From: Comamonadaceae bacterium
GTDB lineage: Bacteria > Pseudomonadota > Gammaproteobacteria > Burkholderiales > Burkholderiaceae_C
Direction: 5' to 3'
DNA: 64,000 bases
Assembly: GCA_947447975.1 (NCBI GenBank)
Contig: CANFLU010000001.1
Location: 1 to 64,000 of the forward strand
Shown in pieces: positions 38,885-48,397 of this stretch (the stretch's first letter is position 1; every line of letters starts with the position of its first letter). The notes below the pieces were generated by a model. It searched no databases. It was given only the letters and a program-made list of their open reading frames with translations, and was not told the origin of the DNA. The translations under genes and the position numbers were made by a program.

Positions 38885-38970
38885 TAATTATCAAAAAAGA
38901 AATTTTTTGGCAGGCGGCGCCGCTGGCCGCTGAAAATGCAGTTTTCCTGGTTTTTTATAGGGAGTTCGTT

Positions 38971-39459
38971 ATGAAAAATAGCATGCAAAAAGGTTTTACG
39001 CTGATTGAGTTGATGATCGTGATCGCGATCATTGGTGTTCTGACTGCGGTGGCGGTGCCAGCGTACCAAGACTATATTGCGAAGGCGCAAGTTGCTTCGG
39101 CACTGGCGGAGATTGAGTCTGCTAGAAATCTGATCGAAACGAAGATAAACGAAGGCGGCTTTACGACAACGCAGTCTTTTGCTACAGGCAGCTTGGGCGA
39201 CATTGGATTGAAGGACAATACAGAACGTTGTAGCGCGGTAACTGCGAGCCTGAGTACCTCGGGAGCCGCTGGCATTCTTTGCAAAATGAAAGGAGCGAAC
39301 GCGGTGAAAGACAAGTTCGTTCAGTATGCGCGCACCGCCGACAACAGTACTGCCGGTTCCGTTACGCCAGGCACTTGGAGCTGTATTACCAATGCCGACT
39401 CCAAGCATGCGCCAAAGCAATGCACATCGCAAACCGTGGCACCAAGCAATCCAGCCTAA
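38971..39459 (+). CDS. pilA: type IV pilin (PilA-like)
   Basis: This is a 162-residue prepilin. The short leader MKNSMQKG ends in Gly8 and the mature protein starts [16 protein letters not shown], with the conserved Glu at mature position 5. PilD should cleave and methylate it. Cys138 and Cys151 ([15 protein letters not shown]) can form the C-terminal D-region disulfide. A second Cys pair is at 87 and 104. Ser, Thr and Pro at the C-terminus ([11 protein letters not shown]) are possible glycosylation sites for the next gene's product. GGGAG precedes the ATG. Confidence 0.93.
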   Translation: MKNSMQKGFTLIELMIVIAIIGVLTAVAVPAYQDYIAKAQVASALAEIESARNLIETKINEGGFTTTQSFATGSLGDIGLKDNTERCSAVTASLSTSGAAGILCKMKGANAVKDKFVQYARTADNSTAGSVTPGTWSCITNADSKHAPKQCTSQTVAPSNPA

Positions 39460-39481
39460 GTATTTCAAATTGCAAGCCAAA

Positions 39482-39511
39482 CCGTTACGCTGCAATCGTA
39501 GCGGTTTTTTT
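39482..39511 (+). terminator. pilA intrinsic terminator
   Basis: An 8-base-pair stem (CCGTTACG/CGTAGCGG, one G-T pair) with a 7-base loop is followed by seven T residues, 22 bases after the pilA stop. It would make pilA mRNA largely monocistronic and abundant relative to the glycosyltransferase gene. Confidence 0.85.
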
Positions 39512-39612
39512 CGTAAGCTTGTGTTGGCCGTATATTGCGTAGGGCAACAGAAATAAGCGCAAACGCGAGCCAAGCCAACACCCTTTGAAGCACCTGGAAA
39601 TTTATCCGCTTG

Positions 39613-41256
39613 ATGCGCACCATTGCATTTTTTTCCTACGGCTTGGCTGCGCTTTGCTTGGCTTACCCGTGGCTCAATCCATTTAATTTCGGTCCGTCAG
39701 TGACCGTGGTTTCAGGTTTGGTTGCTTGGTGGGGCGCAGCGGGCTTAACGCTCTGTTTTAGTACGTTTCTGACCATGCGCGAGGCGCGCTGGAGGGTGCT
39801 TCAGACAGGCCTGGCGCTGGCGGCTGGCGTGAGCGCGCTCATGGGTCTTTTTCAGTACTTTGACCAGTCGCAGCTGTTTGGTCCCTGGGTAAATTACGCC
39901 GGGCTGGGCCAGGCCTTTGGCAATTTGCGTCAGCGCAACCAATTTGCCACTTTATGCAGCATGGGCTTGGTGCTGCTGTGGTGGTGGGCGCAATATGCGC
40001 AGGCGCAGGCCCATGGTAGTGCGCCAGCAGGGGCGATGCAGGGTACGTTTGCCGCACCAACGCCAAGCGCGGCAGCCCCCAAGGCTTGGCTTGGCGCCGC
40101 GCTGACTTGGGCATTGCTGCTCGCTGCCAGCGTGGTATGCGCTGCCTCGGCGGCCTCGAGTTCGCGTACTGGTTTTCTCCAGTTGTTGCTGCTGCTAGGG
40201 CTTGCTTGGCGCTGGCACACCTCGGCAGAGCGCCGCGTCTGGCGAGGCCTCGCTTTAGTGGGCTTCATGTTGTGTGCGTATGTATTGGCTGCCTTATTGC
40301 TCCCAATTGCAGCGGGAGTTGATAGCTCTGTGTTTGACCGCATGCGCGAGTCGCCTCAGGGCTGCGAAAGTCGCATGGCTTTGTACCGCAACGTGCTGTA
40401 CCTGATCACGCAAAAACCGCTTACGGGATGGGGCTGGGGCGAACTGGACTTTGCGCATTTCATGACGCTGTACACCACCCCGCTGGCAGGCGTACGTTTT
40501 TGCGACATTTTGGGCAATGCCCACAACCTACCCTTGCAATTGGCCGTGGAGCTGGGCCTGCCGCTAGCGATCTTGATCTGTGGACTTTTGGCAGCTTGGC
40601 TGCTACACAACAAGCCCTGGACCGAACGGGTGCCCCAACGCCAGCTGGCCTGGGGTCTCCTGGCGATGGTGGCACTGCACAGTTTGCTGGAATACCCGCT
40701 GTGGTACGGGCCCTTTCAGGTGACTGCTGTCTTGTGTCTGTGGGTTTTACAGGCCTATCCGGCGCAGTCGGCACACGACCCGGCACCGACCGAAGCGTCA
40801 GAAGCTACGCCCCCGATCGGCCAAACTTCCAAGCCTGGCCTACCCCCCTACGCCCTAGGGTTTACGGCGCTGCTGCTCGCCCTGCTGTGTACGCTGGTAA
40901 CTTGGAATTACTGGCGTATGAGTCAGCTATACATGCCTTCGGAAAACCGCGCGCCTGCTTATCGCGACGACACCTATGCCAAGGTCCAAGGCACTTGGTT
41001 TTTCGCAAGCCATGTGGATTTTGCGGGTTTGTCGCTCACGCCAGTCTCACAGGAGACCGCCCCCTATGTGCTGCAGTTAGGCGAACCATTGCTACATTTT
41101 TCGCCCGAGGCCAAAGTCGTGGAAAAAATACTCGATGCCGCTTTGGTGTTGCAAAGGGAAGACCTGCTTACCTATTACGCACCGCGTTTTGCTGCGGCGT
41201 TTCCCCAGGATTACCAGCGCTGGCGCGAAGCGCATCCGCAACTGGTATTGCCCTAA
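39613..41256 (+). CDS. pglL: pilin O-oligosaccharyltransferase, PglL/Wzy_C family
   Basis: This is a 547-residue polytopic membrane protein with about 11-12 hydrophobic segments and the Wzy_C periplasmic loop containing FCDILGNAHNLPLQLAVELG, where the His is essential in O-antigen ligases and PglL. The C-terminal 130 residues are soluble. It lies directly after the pilin gene, the usual position for the enzyme that transfers a lipid-linked glycan to pilin. O-antigen ligase (WaaL) is the main alternative, but the pilA linkage favours PglL. An in-frame TTG lies one codon before the chosen ATG. Confidence 0.85.
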   Translation: MRTIAFFSYGLAALCLAYPWLNPFNFGPSVTVVSGLVAWWGAAGLTLCFSTFLTMREARWRVLQTGLALAAGVSALMGLFQYFDQSQLFGPWVNYAGLGQAFGNLRQRNQFATLCSMGLVLLWWWAQYAQAQAHGSAPAGAMQGTFAAPTPSAAAPKAWLGAALTWALLLAASVVCAASAASSSRTGFLQLLLLLGLAWRWHTSAERRVWRGLALVGFMLCAYVLAALLLPIAAGVDSSVFDRMRESPQGCESRMALYRNVLYLITQKPLTGWGWGELDFAHFMTLYTTPLAGVRFCDILGNAHNLPLQLAVELGLPLAILICGLLAAWLLHNKPWTERVPQRQLAWGLLAMVALHSLLEYPLWYGPFQVTAVLCLWVLQAYPAQSAHDPAPTEASEATPPIGQTSKPGLPPYALGFTALLLALLCTLVTWNYWRMSQLYMPSENRAPAYRDDTYAKVQGTWFFASHVDFAGLSLTPVSQETAPYVLQLGEPLLHFSPEAKVVEKILDAALVLQREDLLTYYAPRFAAAFPQDYQRWREAHPQLVLP

Positions 41257-41309
41257 AGTGAAATTGCCCCGGCCATCCCGCAATGGCAAGGCCATAGGCC
41301 TTTGCGGTA

Positions 41310-41804
41310 TCAGCGGTTCACAAAACTCCCGCTCTTGCCCCCATGCTTTTCCAGCAAGGTAATGTCCGTCATGGTCATGCCGCGATCCACGGCTTTACAC
41401 ATGTCATAAATAGTGAGTAAGGCTAGCTGCACGGCGGTCAGGGCTTCCATTTCAACACCGGTAGGGCCCATGGTTTCTACCGTGACGGTGCAACGCACAC
41501 CGTCCTGCGCTTGCGGGTCGGTGGCGGCGTGCAGAATCGCAAACTCTACCGACACATGGGTTAAGGCCAATGGATGGCACAAGGGAATCAGCTCGCTCGT
41601 TCTTTTGGCGCCCATGATGGCCGCCACGCGGGCAATGCCCAGAACATCGCCTTTTTTGGCCGTTCCGCTCTCTATCAATGCCAAGGTGGCGGGCAACATA
41701 TGGATGCGACCGGTGGCGATGGCTCGGCGCTGGGTGCTGGCTTTGCTGGCCACGTCGACCATATGGGCCTGGCCCTGGGCGTCAAAATGGGTGAGCTGAC
41801 TCAT
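41310..41804 (-). CDS. moaC: cyclic pyranopterin monophosphate synthase
   Basis: This is a 164-residue enzyme of molybdenum cofactor synthesis acting after MoaA. It opens [18 protein letters not shown], and the active-site blocks [53 protein letters not shown] and [10 protein letters not shown] are complete. The gene is divergent from the M48 protease gene. Other moa genes are not in the window. Confidence 0.97.
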   Translation of the reverse strand: MSQLTHFDAQGQAHMVDVASKASTQRRAIATGRIHMLPATLALIESGTAKKGDVLGIARVAAIMGAKRTSELIPLCHPLALTHVSVEFAILHAATDPQAQDGVRCTVTVETMGPTGVEMEALTAVQLALLTIYDMCKAVDRGMTMTDITLLEKHGGKSGSFVNR

Positions 41805-41909
41805 ATTTCAGGTTTCAAAGTGGGTGTAATAGACAATTCGACAAGCGCTGAGAACTAAAAAGTGCCCGGGATTTACCAGGCGTTCATGCTTAAGGTGCAT
41901 CATACGGGT

Positions 41910-43568
41910 ATGACACGGATTCACCATGCAGGCAAGCCGCGCGCCCTGGGCCACGCACTTGCTGTACTCTTGCTCAGTGTTTTGGCGGGCTTGTTTTGGC
42001 CGGCGCTTAGCAACACTGCCGAGGCGCAATCCATGCCCGCCCCGCTACCAAGTGCGGGTACAGGCCTGCCGGACCTGGGCGATGGCACGTCTATTTCACC
42101 TGCTGCCGAGCGCAAGCTAGGCGACTCTATCGTCCGCAGTCTGTACCGTGATCCGGATTATGTAGACGACCCGGTGATCACCGACTATGTGCAAAGCCTA
42201 TGGCAGCCCCTGCTTACTGCGGCGCGCAAACGCGGCGACTTACGTACAGACCTGGACCAAACCTTTGCCTGGGAAATACTCTTGTCGCGCGAGCGCGATG
42301 TCAATGCCTTCGCGCTGCCCGGCGGATATTTTGGTTTGTACCTGGGTCTGGTGGGCTTGGTGCAAACGCGCGACGAGTTGGCCTCGGTGCTGGGCCACGA
42401 ATTGAGCCATGTCACCCAACGCCACTTTGCCCGCAAGACAGACAAGGCCAGCGCGCAGACGCCATGGATGATTGGCGGCATGATTTTGGGCTTGCTTGCT
42501 GCGAGCAAAAGTCAGTCCAGCTGCAACGGACTGAACCAGTGCACCAACAGCGGCTATGACGCGGCCAACGCCTTGATGATGGGCACCCAAGGCCTTGCCA
42601 TGCAAAGTAGCTTGAACTACTCACGCGACATGGAACGCGAGGCTGACCGGGCAGGCTTTGGTGTGGCCAGCGAGGCCGGTTTTGCACCCCAGGGCTTTGT
42701 GAGCATGTTTACAAAATTACAGCAATCGAGCCGTAACAACGACAACGGCGGCTTTCCCTACCTGCGCAGCCATCCGCTAAATACCGACCGCATTGCGGAT
42801 ATGCAAGGCCGTATCGGTGTCGAACAGGCCAGCAACAAACCCCTGGAAAGCGACTGGCAAGCACTCTTGATGGCCGCACGCGCGCGGGTGTTATCCGACG
42901 GCGGCATCGATGGATTGCAGCGCTGGCAAGCGGATGTACAGCCAGCGGTCTTGGCGGCCAAGGCACCCGCGTTACAGGCGGCCGCCTTGTATGGTGCTGC
43001 ACTGGCCGCACTCAAGCTGCGCGCTTATGACCAAGCAGGCGTACTGGCATCGCAATTGGCAGACCTACCTGGTGCCCCGCCTATCCTGGGCCGATTGGTG
43101 CGTCTGCTGCGCACGGACATTGCACTGGCACAAGACCAAGTCAACATGGCCTTGCGCGTACTGGCAGCCCCAGTGCGCGCGCCCGATGCAAAAGACATGT
43201 CGTTAGCGCGCAGCGAACTTTTGCAAGCGGCGCAGGTGCAGATTCGGGCCCAAGATGCCGCCCGCGCGGCAACGGCATTACACCTTTGGACGGTGGATCA
43301 CCCGCGCGATATCGGTGCATGGCGCGCTTTAGGTACGGCCTATGAAGCCCAAGGGCGCGCGGTAGCGGCCATACGTGCACAGGCGCAAGCCGATGGTTTG
43401 CAACAAGACTGGAGTGCGGCGCTGGGACGTTTGCGCGCCGCCCAGGATCTGGTGCGCAAAGGCCAATGGGGCAGCCAGGGGCCCGACTATATCGAGGCGG
43501 CCATCGTCGATACGCGCGCGCGCGAGATCGTCCAACTACTGCGCGAACAGGCCAACCACCAACTCTAA
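41910..43568 (+). CDS. periplasmic M48 metalloprotease with TPR region (BepA-like)
   Basis: This is a protein of about 552 residues with a signal peptide (LAVLLLSVLAGLFWPALS...AEAQ), an M48 protease domain with the zinc motif HELSH (LGHELSHVTQRHF) and the third ligand Glu in MEREADRAGFGV, and a C-terminal TPR-like half (about 320-550). It matches BepA/YfgC proteins that degrade or assist stalled outer-membrane proteins. The start is ambiguous: ATG at 41910, ATG at 41886 or GTG at 41862; all precede the signal segment. Its stop overlaps the stop of the convergent TerC gene by 4 bases. Confidence 0.9.
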   Translation: MTRIHHAGKPRALGHALAVLLLSVLAGLFWPALSNTAEAQSMPAPLPSAGTGLPDLGDGTSISPAAERKLGDSIVRSLYRDPDYVDDPVITDYVQSLWQPLLTAARKRGDLRTDLDQTFAWEILLSRERDVNAFALPGGYFGLYLGLVGLVQTRDELASVLGHELSHVTQRHFARKTDKASAQTPWMIGGMILGLLAASKSQSSCNGLNQCTNSGYDAANALMMGTQGLAMQSSLNYSRDMEREADRAGFGVASEAGFAPQGFVSMFTKLQQSSRNNDNGGFPYLRSHPLNTDRIADMQGRIGVEQASNKPLESDWQALLMAARARVLSDGGIDGLQRWQADVQPAVLAAKAPALQAAALYGAALAALKLRAYDQAGVLASQLADLPGAPPILGRLVRLLRTDIALAQDQVNMALRVLAAPVRAPDAKDMSLARSELLQAAQVQIRAQDAARAATALHLWTVDHPRDIGAWRALGTAYEAQGRAVAAIRAQAQADGLQQDWSAALGRLRAAQDLVRKGQWGSQGPDYIEAAIVDTRAREIVQLLREQANHQL

Positions 43569-44284
43569 GGGGCGTGTGAAGTATCCGCCGCGGCCTGTGC
43601 CCGGCGCTGACTGCGCCAACCCGCGAGCAATACACCCGCCGTAACGAAGGCATACAAGCCCCAGCGCGCAAACCGTTGCTGCTCATCGGCCCCGACTTTG
43701 GCGGCGCCAAAAAAGTCTTGCAACAAGGGCTCATTGGCCATCATTTGCGCGGCGGTAAGCGCCAACACGGCAGCGCCCAAACCAATGATCCACGGGAAAC
43801 GCTCCACCAGCCGTAGCACCACCGAACTACCAAAGACCACGATGGGCACACTGACCAATAGGCCGATGACTACCAAGTCCATCGCCCCATGGGCTGCACC
43901 CGCCACGCCCAGTACGTTATCAATACCCATCAGGGCATCGGCCACGATAATGGTTTTCATCGCGCCCCAAAAAGTGTGGGCACCGCCTTCCTCATGCTGT
44001 GCATCACCCTGGTCTGCCAACAGTTGGTAGGCAACCCAAACCAGACCCAGGCCGCCTACCAGCATCAAGCCGGGTATTTGCAGCAACCAGACCACGCCCA
44101 GCGTCATCACGGTGCGCACGCCTATTGCGCCTACGGTGCCCCAGAGAATCGTCTTTTTGCGTAAATGTTCAGGAACATTGCGCGCCGCCAGGGCAATAAC
44201 AATCGCGTTGTCCCCAGCCAGCACCAGATCGATCAACACAATCGCCAGCAGAGCCGACCACCAGGCATTTGAAAAAAGTTCCAC
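43565..44284 (-). CDS. TerC family membrane protein under Mn riboswitch control
   Basis: This is a 239-residue TerC/YjbE-type membrane protein, probably a manganese exporter. LAGDNAIVIALAARNVP and MGIDNVLGVAGAAHG are the paired metal-site motifs, and a His/Glu-rich loop (DQGDAQHEEGGAHTF) lies between the halves. The start is a GTG at 44284 (VELFSNAWWSALLAIVL), 9 bases after AGGA. The long frame upstream is the non-coding leader. A yybP-ykoY riboswitch sits in that leader, and its ligand Mn2+ fits the family. The homologue at 38070 lacks a clear riboswitch. Confidence 0.9.
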   Translation of the reverse strand: MELFSNAWWSALLAIVLIDLVLAGDNAIVIALAARNVPEHLRKKTILWGTVGAIGVRTVMTLGVVWLLQIPGLMLVGGLGLVWVAYQLLADQGDAQHEEGGAHTFWGAMKTIIVADALMGIDNVLGVAGAAHGAMDLVVIGLLVSVPIVVFGSSVVLRLVERFPWIIGLGAAVLALTAAQMMANEPLLQDFFGAAKVGADEQQRFARWGLYAFVTAGVLLAGWRSQRRAQAAADTSHAP

Positions 44285-44293
44285 GGTAATGAG

Positions 44294-44313
44294 TCCTGTA
44301 AATTGGCCCAGGA
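44294..44313 (-). promoter_or_regulatory. hairpin sequestering the TerC ribosome-binding site
   Basis: On the minus strand TCCTG (44313-44309) can pair with CAGGA (44298-44294), which contains the presumed ribosome-binding site of the GTG-start TerC gene. This could be the expression platform of the riboswitch, opening translation when Mn2+ is bound. That mechanism is inferred. Confidence 0.45.
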
Positions 44314-44366
44314 GCGGGCATGTGACACCTGTCGCGCGGGTGCGGCGCAAGCCATACACGCACGGC

Positions 44367-44470
44367 GAAGGTCTTGCCCGATGGCGCAGCGCGCAAGGCG
44401 CCGGCATCTGTGGGGCCGGGACCGCAAGTGTCCGTATTGACGACCCGACAACGGGGGGCTACTCCCCTTC
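44367..44470 (-). ncRNA. yybP-ykoY manganese riboswitch
   Basis: The minus-strand leader of the TerC gene contains the hallmark elements in order: GAAGG-GGAGTAGC (from 44470), CGTCAATAC, and GGCAAGACC-TTCGCC (to about 44363). GAAGG pairs with CCTTC (44371-44367) to close helix P1, and GGGGAGTAG and GCAAGACC are the two conserved internal loops that bind Mn2+ in known structures. It lies 82 bases upstream of the GTG start. The downstream gene family (TerC, Mn export) matches the known regulon of this riboswitch. Confidence 0.9.
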
Positions 44471-44584
44471 AACCCTCGCAGTGTAGAAAATGCACCGCTG
44501 GCCCTAAAAGACGTGGGGACAAGCCCTGCGACGCAGGCCGCCTGCTGGTGCGGCTATCATCGCGCCTCTTCTCTCCACACCCCC

Positions 44585-45016
44585 ATGGCAGGCATACACA
44601 TTACCGACATCGAATCGGCCATCAACTATTGGCGCGGCAAAAGCCCTTCGCCCGATGGTGTGTCCCTGCCCGGCCCGACGCGCGCGCTGGCTGAAATATA
44701 TGCCTTGCTGGTCTATTACCGCGAGAGCGAAGCCGATGAGCGCAGCATGCCGCGTGCAGCGCACGAGGCCTGGATGGCTTGGTATGCCAGCACGCCGGAT
44801 ACGCCTTGTATCGCGATATGTTCCACCAGCCAGGGCGACGAAACCTGCAAAGGCTGTGGCCGCAGTTTTTCAGAAGTGCAGCACTGGCCGCAGATGAGCC
44901 CGGCGGAAAAGCGCGCGACCTGGCGGCGTATCACCTTGGACAGCAGCGCCTGGCGATTTAACAAATATGCCGAGCGCGCCGCCGAAGGTGCCAGGCCTAA
45001 CAACGCCAGCGCCTAG
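44585..45016 (+). CDS. DUF3717 and DUF1289 domain protein
   Basis: This is a 143-residue soluble protein. The N-terminal part (MAGIHITDIESAINYWRGKSP, to about residue 60) fits DUF3717. The C-terminal part from residue 72 (PCIAICSTSQGDETCKGCGR...WRRITLD) has the DUF1289 pattern of four Cys, probably a small metal-binding site. The function is unknown. The ATG at 44585 is chosen because upstream codons are unlike the family. A Nudix gene follows after 28 bases. Confidence 0.8.
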   Translation: MAGIHITDIESAINYWRGKSPSPDGVSLPGPTRALAEIYALLVYYRESEADERSMPRAAHEAWMAWYASTPDTPCIAICSTSQGDETCKGCGRSFSEVQHWPQMSPAEKRATWRRITLDSSAWRFNKYAERAAEGARPNNASA

Positions 45017-45044
45017 GCAAACCGCCGCCTCGAAACCTCGCTTT

Positions 45045-45545
45045 ATGGACGCACTACGTTACAAACCCTCAACCACCGTGGCGGCCATTATCGAGCGCGA
45101 GGGGCGATTTTTGCTCGTCGAAGAAGCAACGCCCGAAGGCCTGCGCTTGAACAATCCGGCGGGCCATTTGGACCCGGGAGAATCGCTGGTGCAAGCCTGT
45201 GTGCGCGAGACCCTGGAAGAAACTGCGTTTGCGTTCACGCCCGAAGCGTTGCTGGGCATCTACCTGGCCCGTGTGCAATTGCCCGACGGCCCGGCGCGAC
45301 CCGGTGGCGCCGACATCAGCTATATGCGCTTTGCATTTTGTGGCCGCCTGGGCGCCTTGGATACGCAGCGCACGCTCGATGCCGGCATTGTGCGCACTTT
45401 GTGGATGACCCCGGACGACATACGCGCCAGCGCTGCAAGGCACCGTAGCCCCTTGGTTTTGCAATGCATAGAAGACTATTTGGCCGGACAGCGCTATCCA
45501 CTCGACCTGCTGCACACGCACAGCGGCGTGTACGACAAGCACTGA
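45045..45545 (+). CDS. Nudix hydrolase (NudJ-like)
   Basis: This is a 166-residue Nudix-fold pyrophosphohydrolase. The Nudix box GHLDPGESLVQACVRETLEE is complete, with the catalytic Glu residues in RETLEE. The opening YKPSTTVAAIIEREGRFLLVEE and the ending RYPLDLLHTH resemble NudJ (YmfB), which acts on thiamine pyrophosphates and nucleoside phosphates. The start ATG is at 45045. It lies 89 bases before mnmA, the same pairing as nudJ-mnmA in E. coli. Confidence 0.9.
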   Translation: MDALRYKPSTTVAAIIEREGRFLLVEEATPEGLRLNNPAGHLDPGESLVQACVRETLEETAFAFTPEALLGIYLARVQLPDGPARPGGADISYMRFAFCGRLGALDTQRTLDAGIVRTLWMTPDDIRASAARHRSPLVLQCIEDYLAGQRYPLDLLHTHSGVYDKH

Positions 45546-45634
45546 CGCGCCTGTTTTCGAAGTCTTGCATGCGCCCCTAGCGGCGCCACAGCAAGCGCAG
45601 TATGCGGCTTGGGAGGCAGGCCTAAAATCTACCC

Positions 45635-46816
45635 ATGAGCGACGCCACCAAGCACCCCAAAAAACAACGCATTGTGGTGGGCTTGAGCGGTGGTGTGGAC
45701 TCGGCCGTGACGGCCTACTTGCTAAGGCAGCAAGGTCATGAGGTGATTGGCATCTTCATGAAAAACTGGGAAGACGATGATCGCGCGCCGGACGAAAACG
45801 CACCGCAAACCGACCCCGGTTATTGCACCTCCAATGAAGACTTTATAGACGCCGCTGCGGTGGCCGATGTGCTGGGCATAGAGATCGAACACGTCAACTT
45901 TGCTGCCGACTACAAAGACCGCGTGTTTGCCGAGTTCTTGCGCGAGTACCAAGCGGGGCGCACCCCCAACCCCGATATTTTGTGTAACGCCGAAATTAAG
46001 TTCAAAGCCTTTTTAGACCATGCCATGCGCCTGGGCGCGGACTGCATCGCTACCGGCCACTATGCGCGGGTTCGTCAAAACTTGGGCAATGGCTTGTTTG
46101 AGCTGCTCAAAGGCTTGGACGCCTCCAAAGACCAAAGTTATTTTTTGCACCGACTCAACCAGGCGCAATTGGCAAAGACCTTGTTCCCGGTGGGCGAGCT
46201 GCTCAAGACCGAGGTGCGTCGCATCGCCGACGAGATCGGCCTGCCCAATGCGAAGAAAAAAGATTCGACAGGCATTTGCTTTATCGGTGAGCGGCCTTTT
46301 CGCGAGTTTTTGAACCGCTACATCGCCAAAGAACCCGGCCCAATTAAAAATCCCAAAGGCCACACCATTGGCCAGCATGTGGGCTTGTCCTTTTACACGC
46401 TGGGTCAGCGTCAGGGCCTAGGCATTGGCGGACTCAAGGCGCGCGGCGCGCAAAAAGGCGGCGGCGAACACACGCCCTGGTTTGTGGCACGCAAAGACAT
46501 GCAAACCAACACCTTGTGGGTAGTGCAAGGGCATGAACATCCGTGGTTGCTATCGCGGTCGCTTCACGCTGCCGATGCCAGCTGGGTTGCGGGCAGTGCA
46601 CCCGTATGCGGCCTGCCCCTGGCAGCTAAATCACGCTACCGCCAGAGCGATAGTGCCTGCGCGCTGCAGGCCAGCGACGGCACCATGTTTAGCCTGGGCT
46701 TTGATGCGGCGCAATGGGCCGTCACGCCGGGTCAGTCTGCAGTGCTGTACGACGCAGAGGTGTGCCTGGGCGGCGGCGTAATTGATAGCGTGATGGGCCT
46801 TGACGCTGGCATGTAA
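45635..46816 (+). CDS. mnmA: tRNA-specific 2-thiouridylase
   Basis: This 393-residue enzyme thiolates U34 of Lys, Glu and Gln tRNAs. The N-terminal PP-loop is [15 protein letters not shown]. The two catalytic cysteines are in [13 protein letters not shown] and [12 protein letters not shown]. The C-terminal domain binds tRNA. The segment [18 protein letters not shown] is an insert common in beta-proteobacteria. The gene sits between the Nudix gene and pyk on the same strand. Confidence 0.97.
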   Translation: MSDATKHPKKQRIVVGLSGGVDSAVTAYLLRQQGHEVIGIFMKNWEDDDRAPDENAPQTDPGYCTSNEDFIDAAAVADVLGIEIEHVNFAADYKDRVFAEFLREYQAGRTPNPDILCNAEIKFKAFLDHAMRLGADCIATGHYARVRQNLGNGLFELLKGLDASKDQSYFLHRLNQAQLAKTLFPVGELLKTEVRRIADEIGLPNAKKKDSTGICFIGERPFREFLNRYIAKEPGPIKNPKGHTIGQHVGLSFYTLGQRQGLGIGGLKARGAQKGGGEHTPWFVARKDMQTNTLWVVQGHEHPWLLSRSLHAADASWVAGSAPVCGLPLAAKSRYRQSDSACALQASDGTMFSLGFDAAQWAVTPGQSAVLYDAEVCLGGGVIDSVMGLDAGM

Positions 46817-46887
46817 CCACCCGCCCACCCCCGTGGGACAATGAGCCTCCTTCCGAGAAGCGTGTTTTGATTGAGAAAGCTGCCACT

Positions 46888-48321
46888 ATGACCCGTCGCG
46901 CCACCAAAATCGTAGCCACCCTGGGCCCCGCTTCCAGCGACCCTGCAATGCTCGAAGCCCTGATACGCGAAGGTGTGGATGTGGTGCGCCTGAACTTTAG
47001 CCACGGCACAGCGCAAGACCACATCGACCGCGCCAACTTGGTGCGTGAGGTCGCTAAACGCGCGGGCCGTGAAGTGGCCATCATGGCCGATCTACAGGGC
47101 CCCAAAATCCGCGTAGGCAAGTTTGCAGAAGGCAAAGTATTTCTAGAACATGGGCAGGCCTTTATTTTGGACGCGGCCCGTACGGAGCTGGGCGATGTCC
47201 ATGCCGTGGGCCTGGACTACAAATCGCTCCCGCAAGAAGTGAAGGCGGGCGATGTGTTGCTACTCAACGACGGCATCATCGTTATGGTGGTGGACAAGGT
47301 GCAAGGACAACAAGTGCACACCACCGTCAAGCTCGGTGGCGTTTTGTCCAATAACAAAGGCATCAATAAGCAAGGCGGCGGCCTGACAGCACCGGCACTG
47401 ACGGCCAAAGACATGGAAGACATCCGTACCGCCATGGCCTTCAAAGCCGACTATGTGGCCGTGAGTTTCCCCAAATGCGCCACCGACATGGAAATGGCGC
47501 GTCAGTTATGCAACGTGGCGGCGGCCGAGTTCGGCCACAAGCCCGGCTTAATTGCCAAGATTGAGCGCGCCGAAGCCATTCCCAAACTAGAGGAAATTTT
47601 GCGGGCCTCGGATGGCATCATGGTCGCACGTGGTGACCTGGCGGTGGAAGTGGGCAATGCCGCAGTGCCTGCGCTGCAAAAGCGCATGATCAAAATGGCC
47701 CGTGAGTTTGACAAGATTGTCATCACCGCGACGCAAATGATGGAGTCCATGATCAGCAACCCGGTGCCCACGCGCGCCGAAGTAAGCGATGTGGCCAATG
47801 CAGTACTTGACGGTACCGACGCCGTCATGCTGTCCGCGGAAACTGCAGCTGGTAGCTACCCGCTGGAGACGGTGCGCGAAATGGCACAGATCTGCGTCGC
47901 CGCCGAAGCGGGCGAATCGGTGAAGTTGGAAACCGACTTCATTGGAAAAACCTTCGACCACATAGACCAGTCCATCGCCATGGGCGCGTTGTTTACCGCG
48001 CACCACTTAGGCGCCAAAGCGATCGTAGCCATGACCGACAGTGGATCGACCGCTTTGTGGATGAGCCGCCATTTGATTCAGGTACCCATTTATGCACTCA
48101 CGCCCAATGTGGCCAGCCAGCGGCGCATGACGCTGTACCGCAATGTGCGTCCCTTGCTCATGAGTAGCAGCAAAGACCGCGATACCGCGCTGAACGACGC
48201 CGAAACCCAACTCAAAAACCTGGGTATTGTTGCCAGCGGTGATGTCTATGCCATTACTTGTGGCGAACCCATGGGCGCGCCCGGTGGCACCAATATGATG
48301 AAGGTCTGCCGCGTTGCTTAA
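46888..48321 (+). CDS. pyk: pyruvate kinase
   Basis: This 477-residue glycolytic enzyme converts phosphoenolpyruvate and ADP to pyruvate and ATP. It opens MTRRATKIVATLGPASSDP, and has VRLNFSHGT, the active-site lysine and Mg ligands in IAKIERAEAIPKLEEIL and VARGDLAVEVG, and ATQMMESMI. The C-terminal allosteric domain contains MTDSGSTALWMSR. I prefer the ATG at 46888 to a TTG 21 bases earlier. fba follows by 133 bases. Confidence 0.97.
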   Translation: MTRRATKIVATLGPASSDPAMLEALIREGVDVVRLNFSHGTAQDHIDRANLVREVAKRAGREVAIMADLQGPKIRVGKFAEGKVFLEHGQAFILDAARTELGDVHAVGLDYKSLPQEVKAGDVLLLNDGIIVMVVDKVQGQQVHTTVKLGGVLSNNKGINKQGGGLTAPALTAKDMEDIRTAMAFKADYVAVSFPKCATDMEMARQLCNVAAAEFGHKPGLIAKIERAEAIPKLEEILRASDGIMVARGDLAVEVGNAAVPALQKRMIKMAREFDKIVITATQMMESMISNPVPTRAEVSDVANAVLDGTDAVMLSAETAAGSYPLETVREMAQICVAAEAGESVKLETDFIGKTFDHIDQSIAMGALFTAHHLGAKAIVAMTDSGSTALWMSRHLIQVPIYALTPNVASQRRMTLYRNVRPLLMSSSKDRDTALNDAETQLKNLGIVASGDVYAITCGEPMGAPGGTNMMKVCRVA

Positions 48322-48397
48322 ATGCGGCGGTGTGGCGCGTTGGCTGCACCGGAGAAGCCGTGCGGCACACGCTGGGGCTAGGCCTTGCAAATCTCAA

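Noticed and set aside
38910-38935. A sigma-54 promoter for pilA (TTGGCAGGCGGCGCCGC)
   Set aside because: The GG and GC elements are 11 rather than 10 bases apart and the -12 part is poor, so I favour the sigma-70-like site at 38856.
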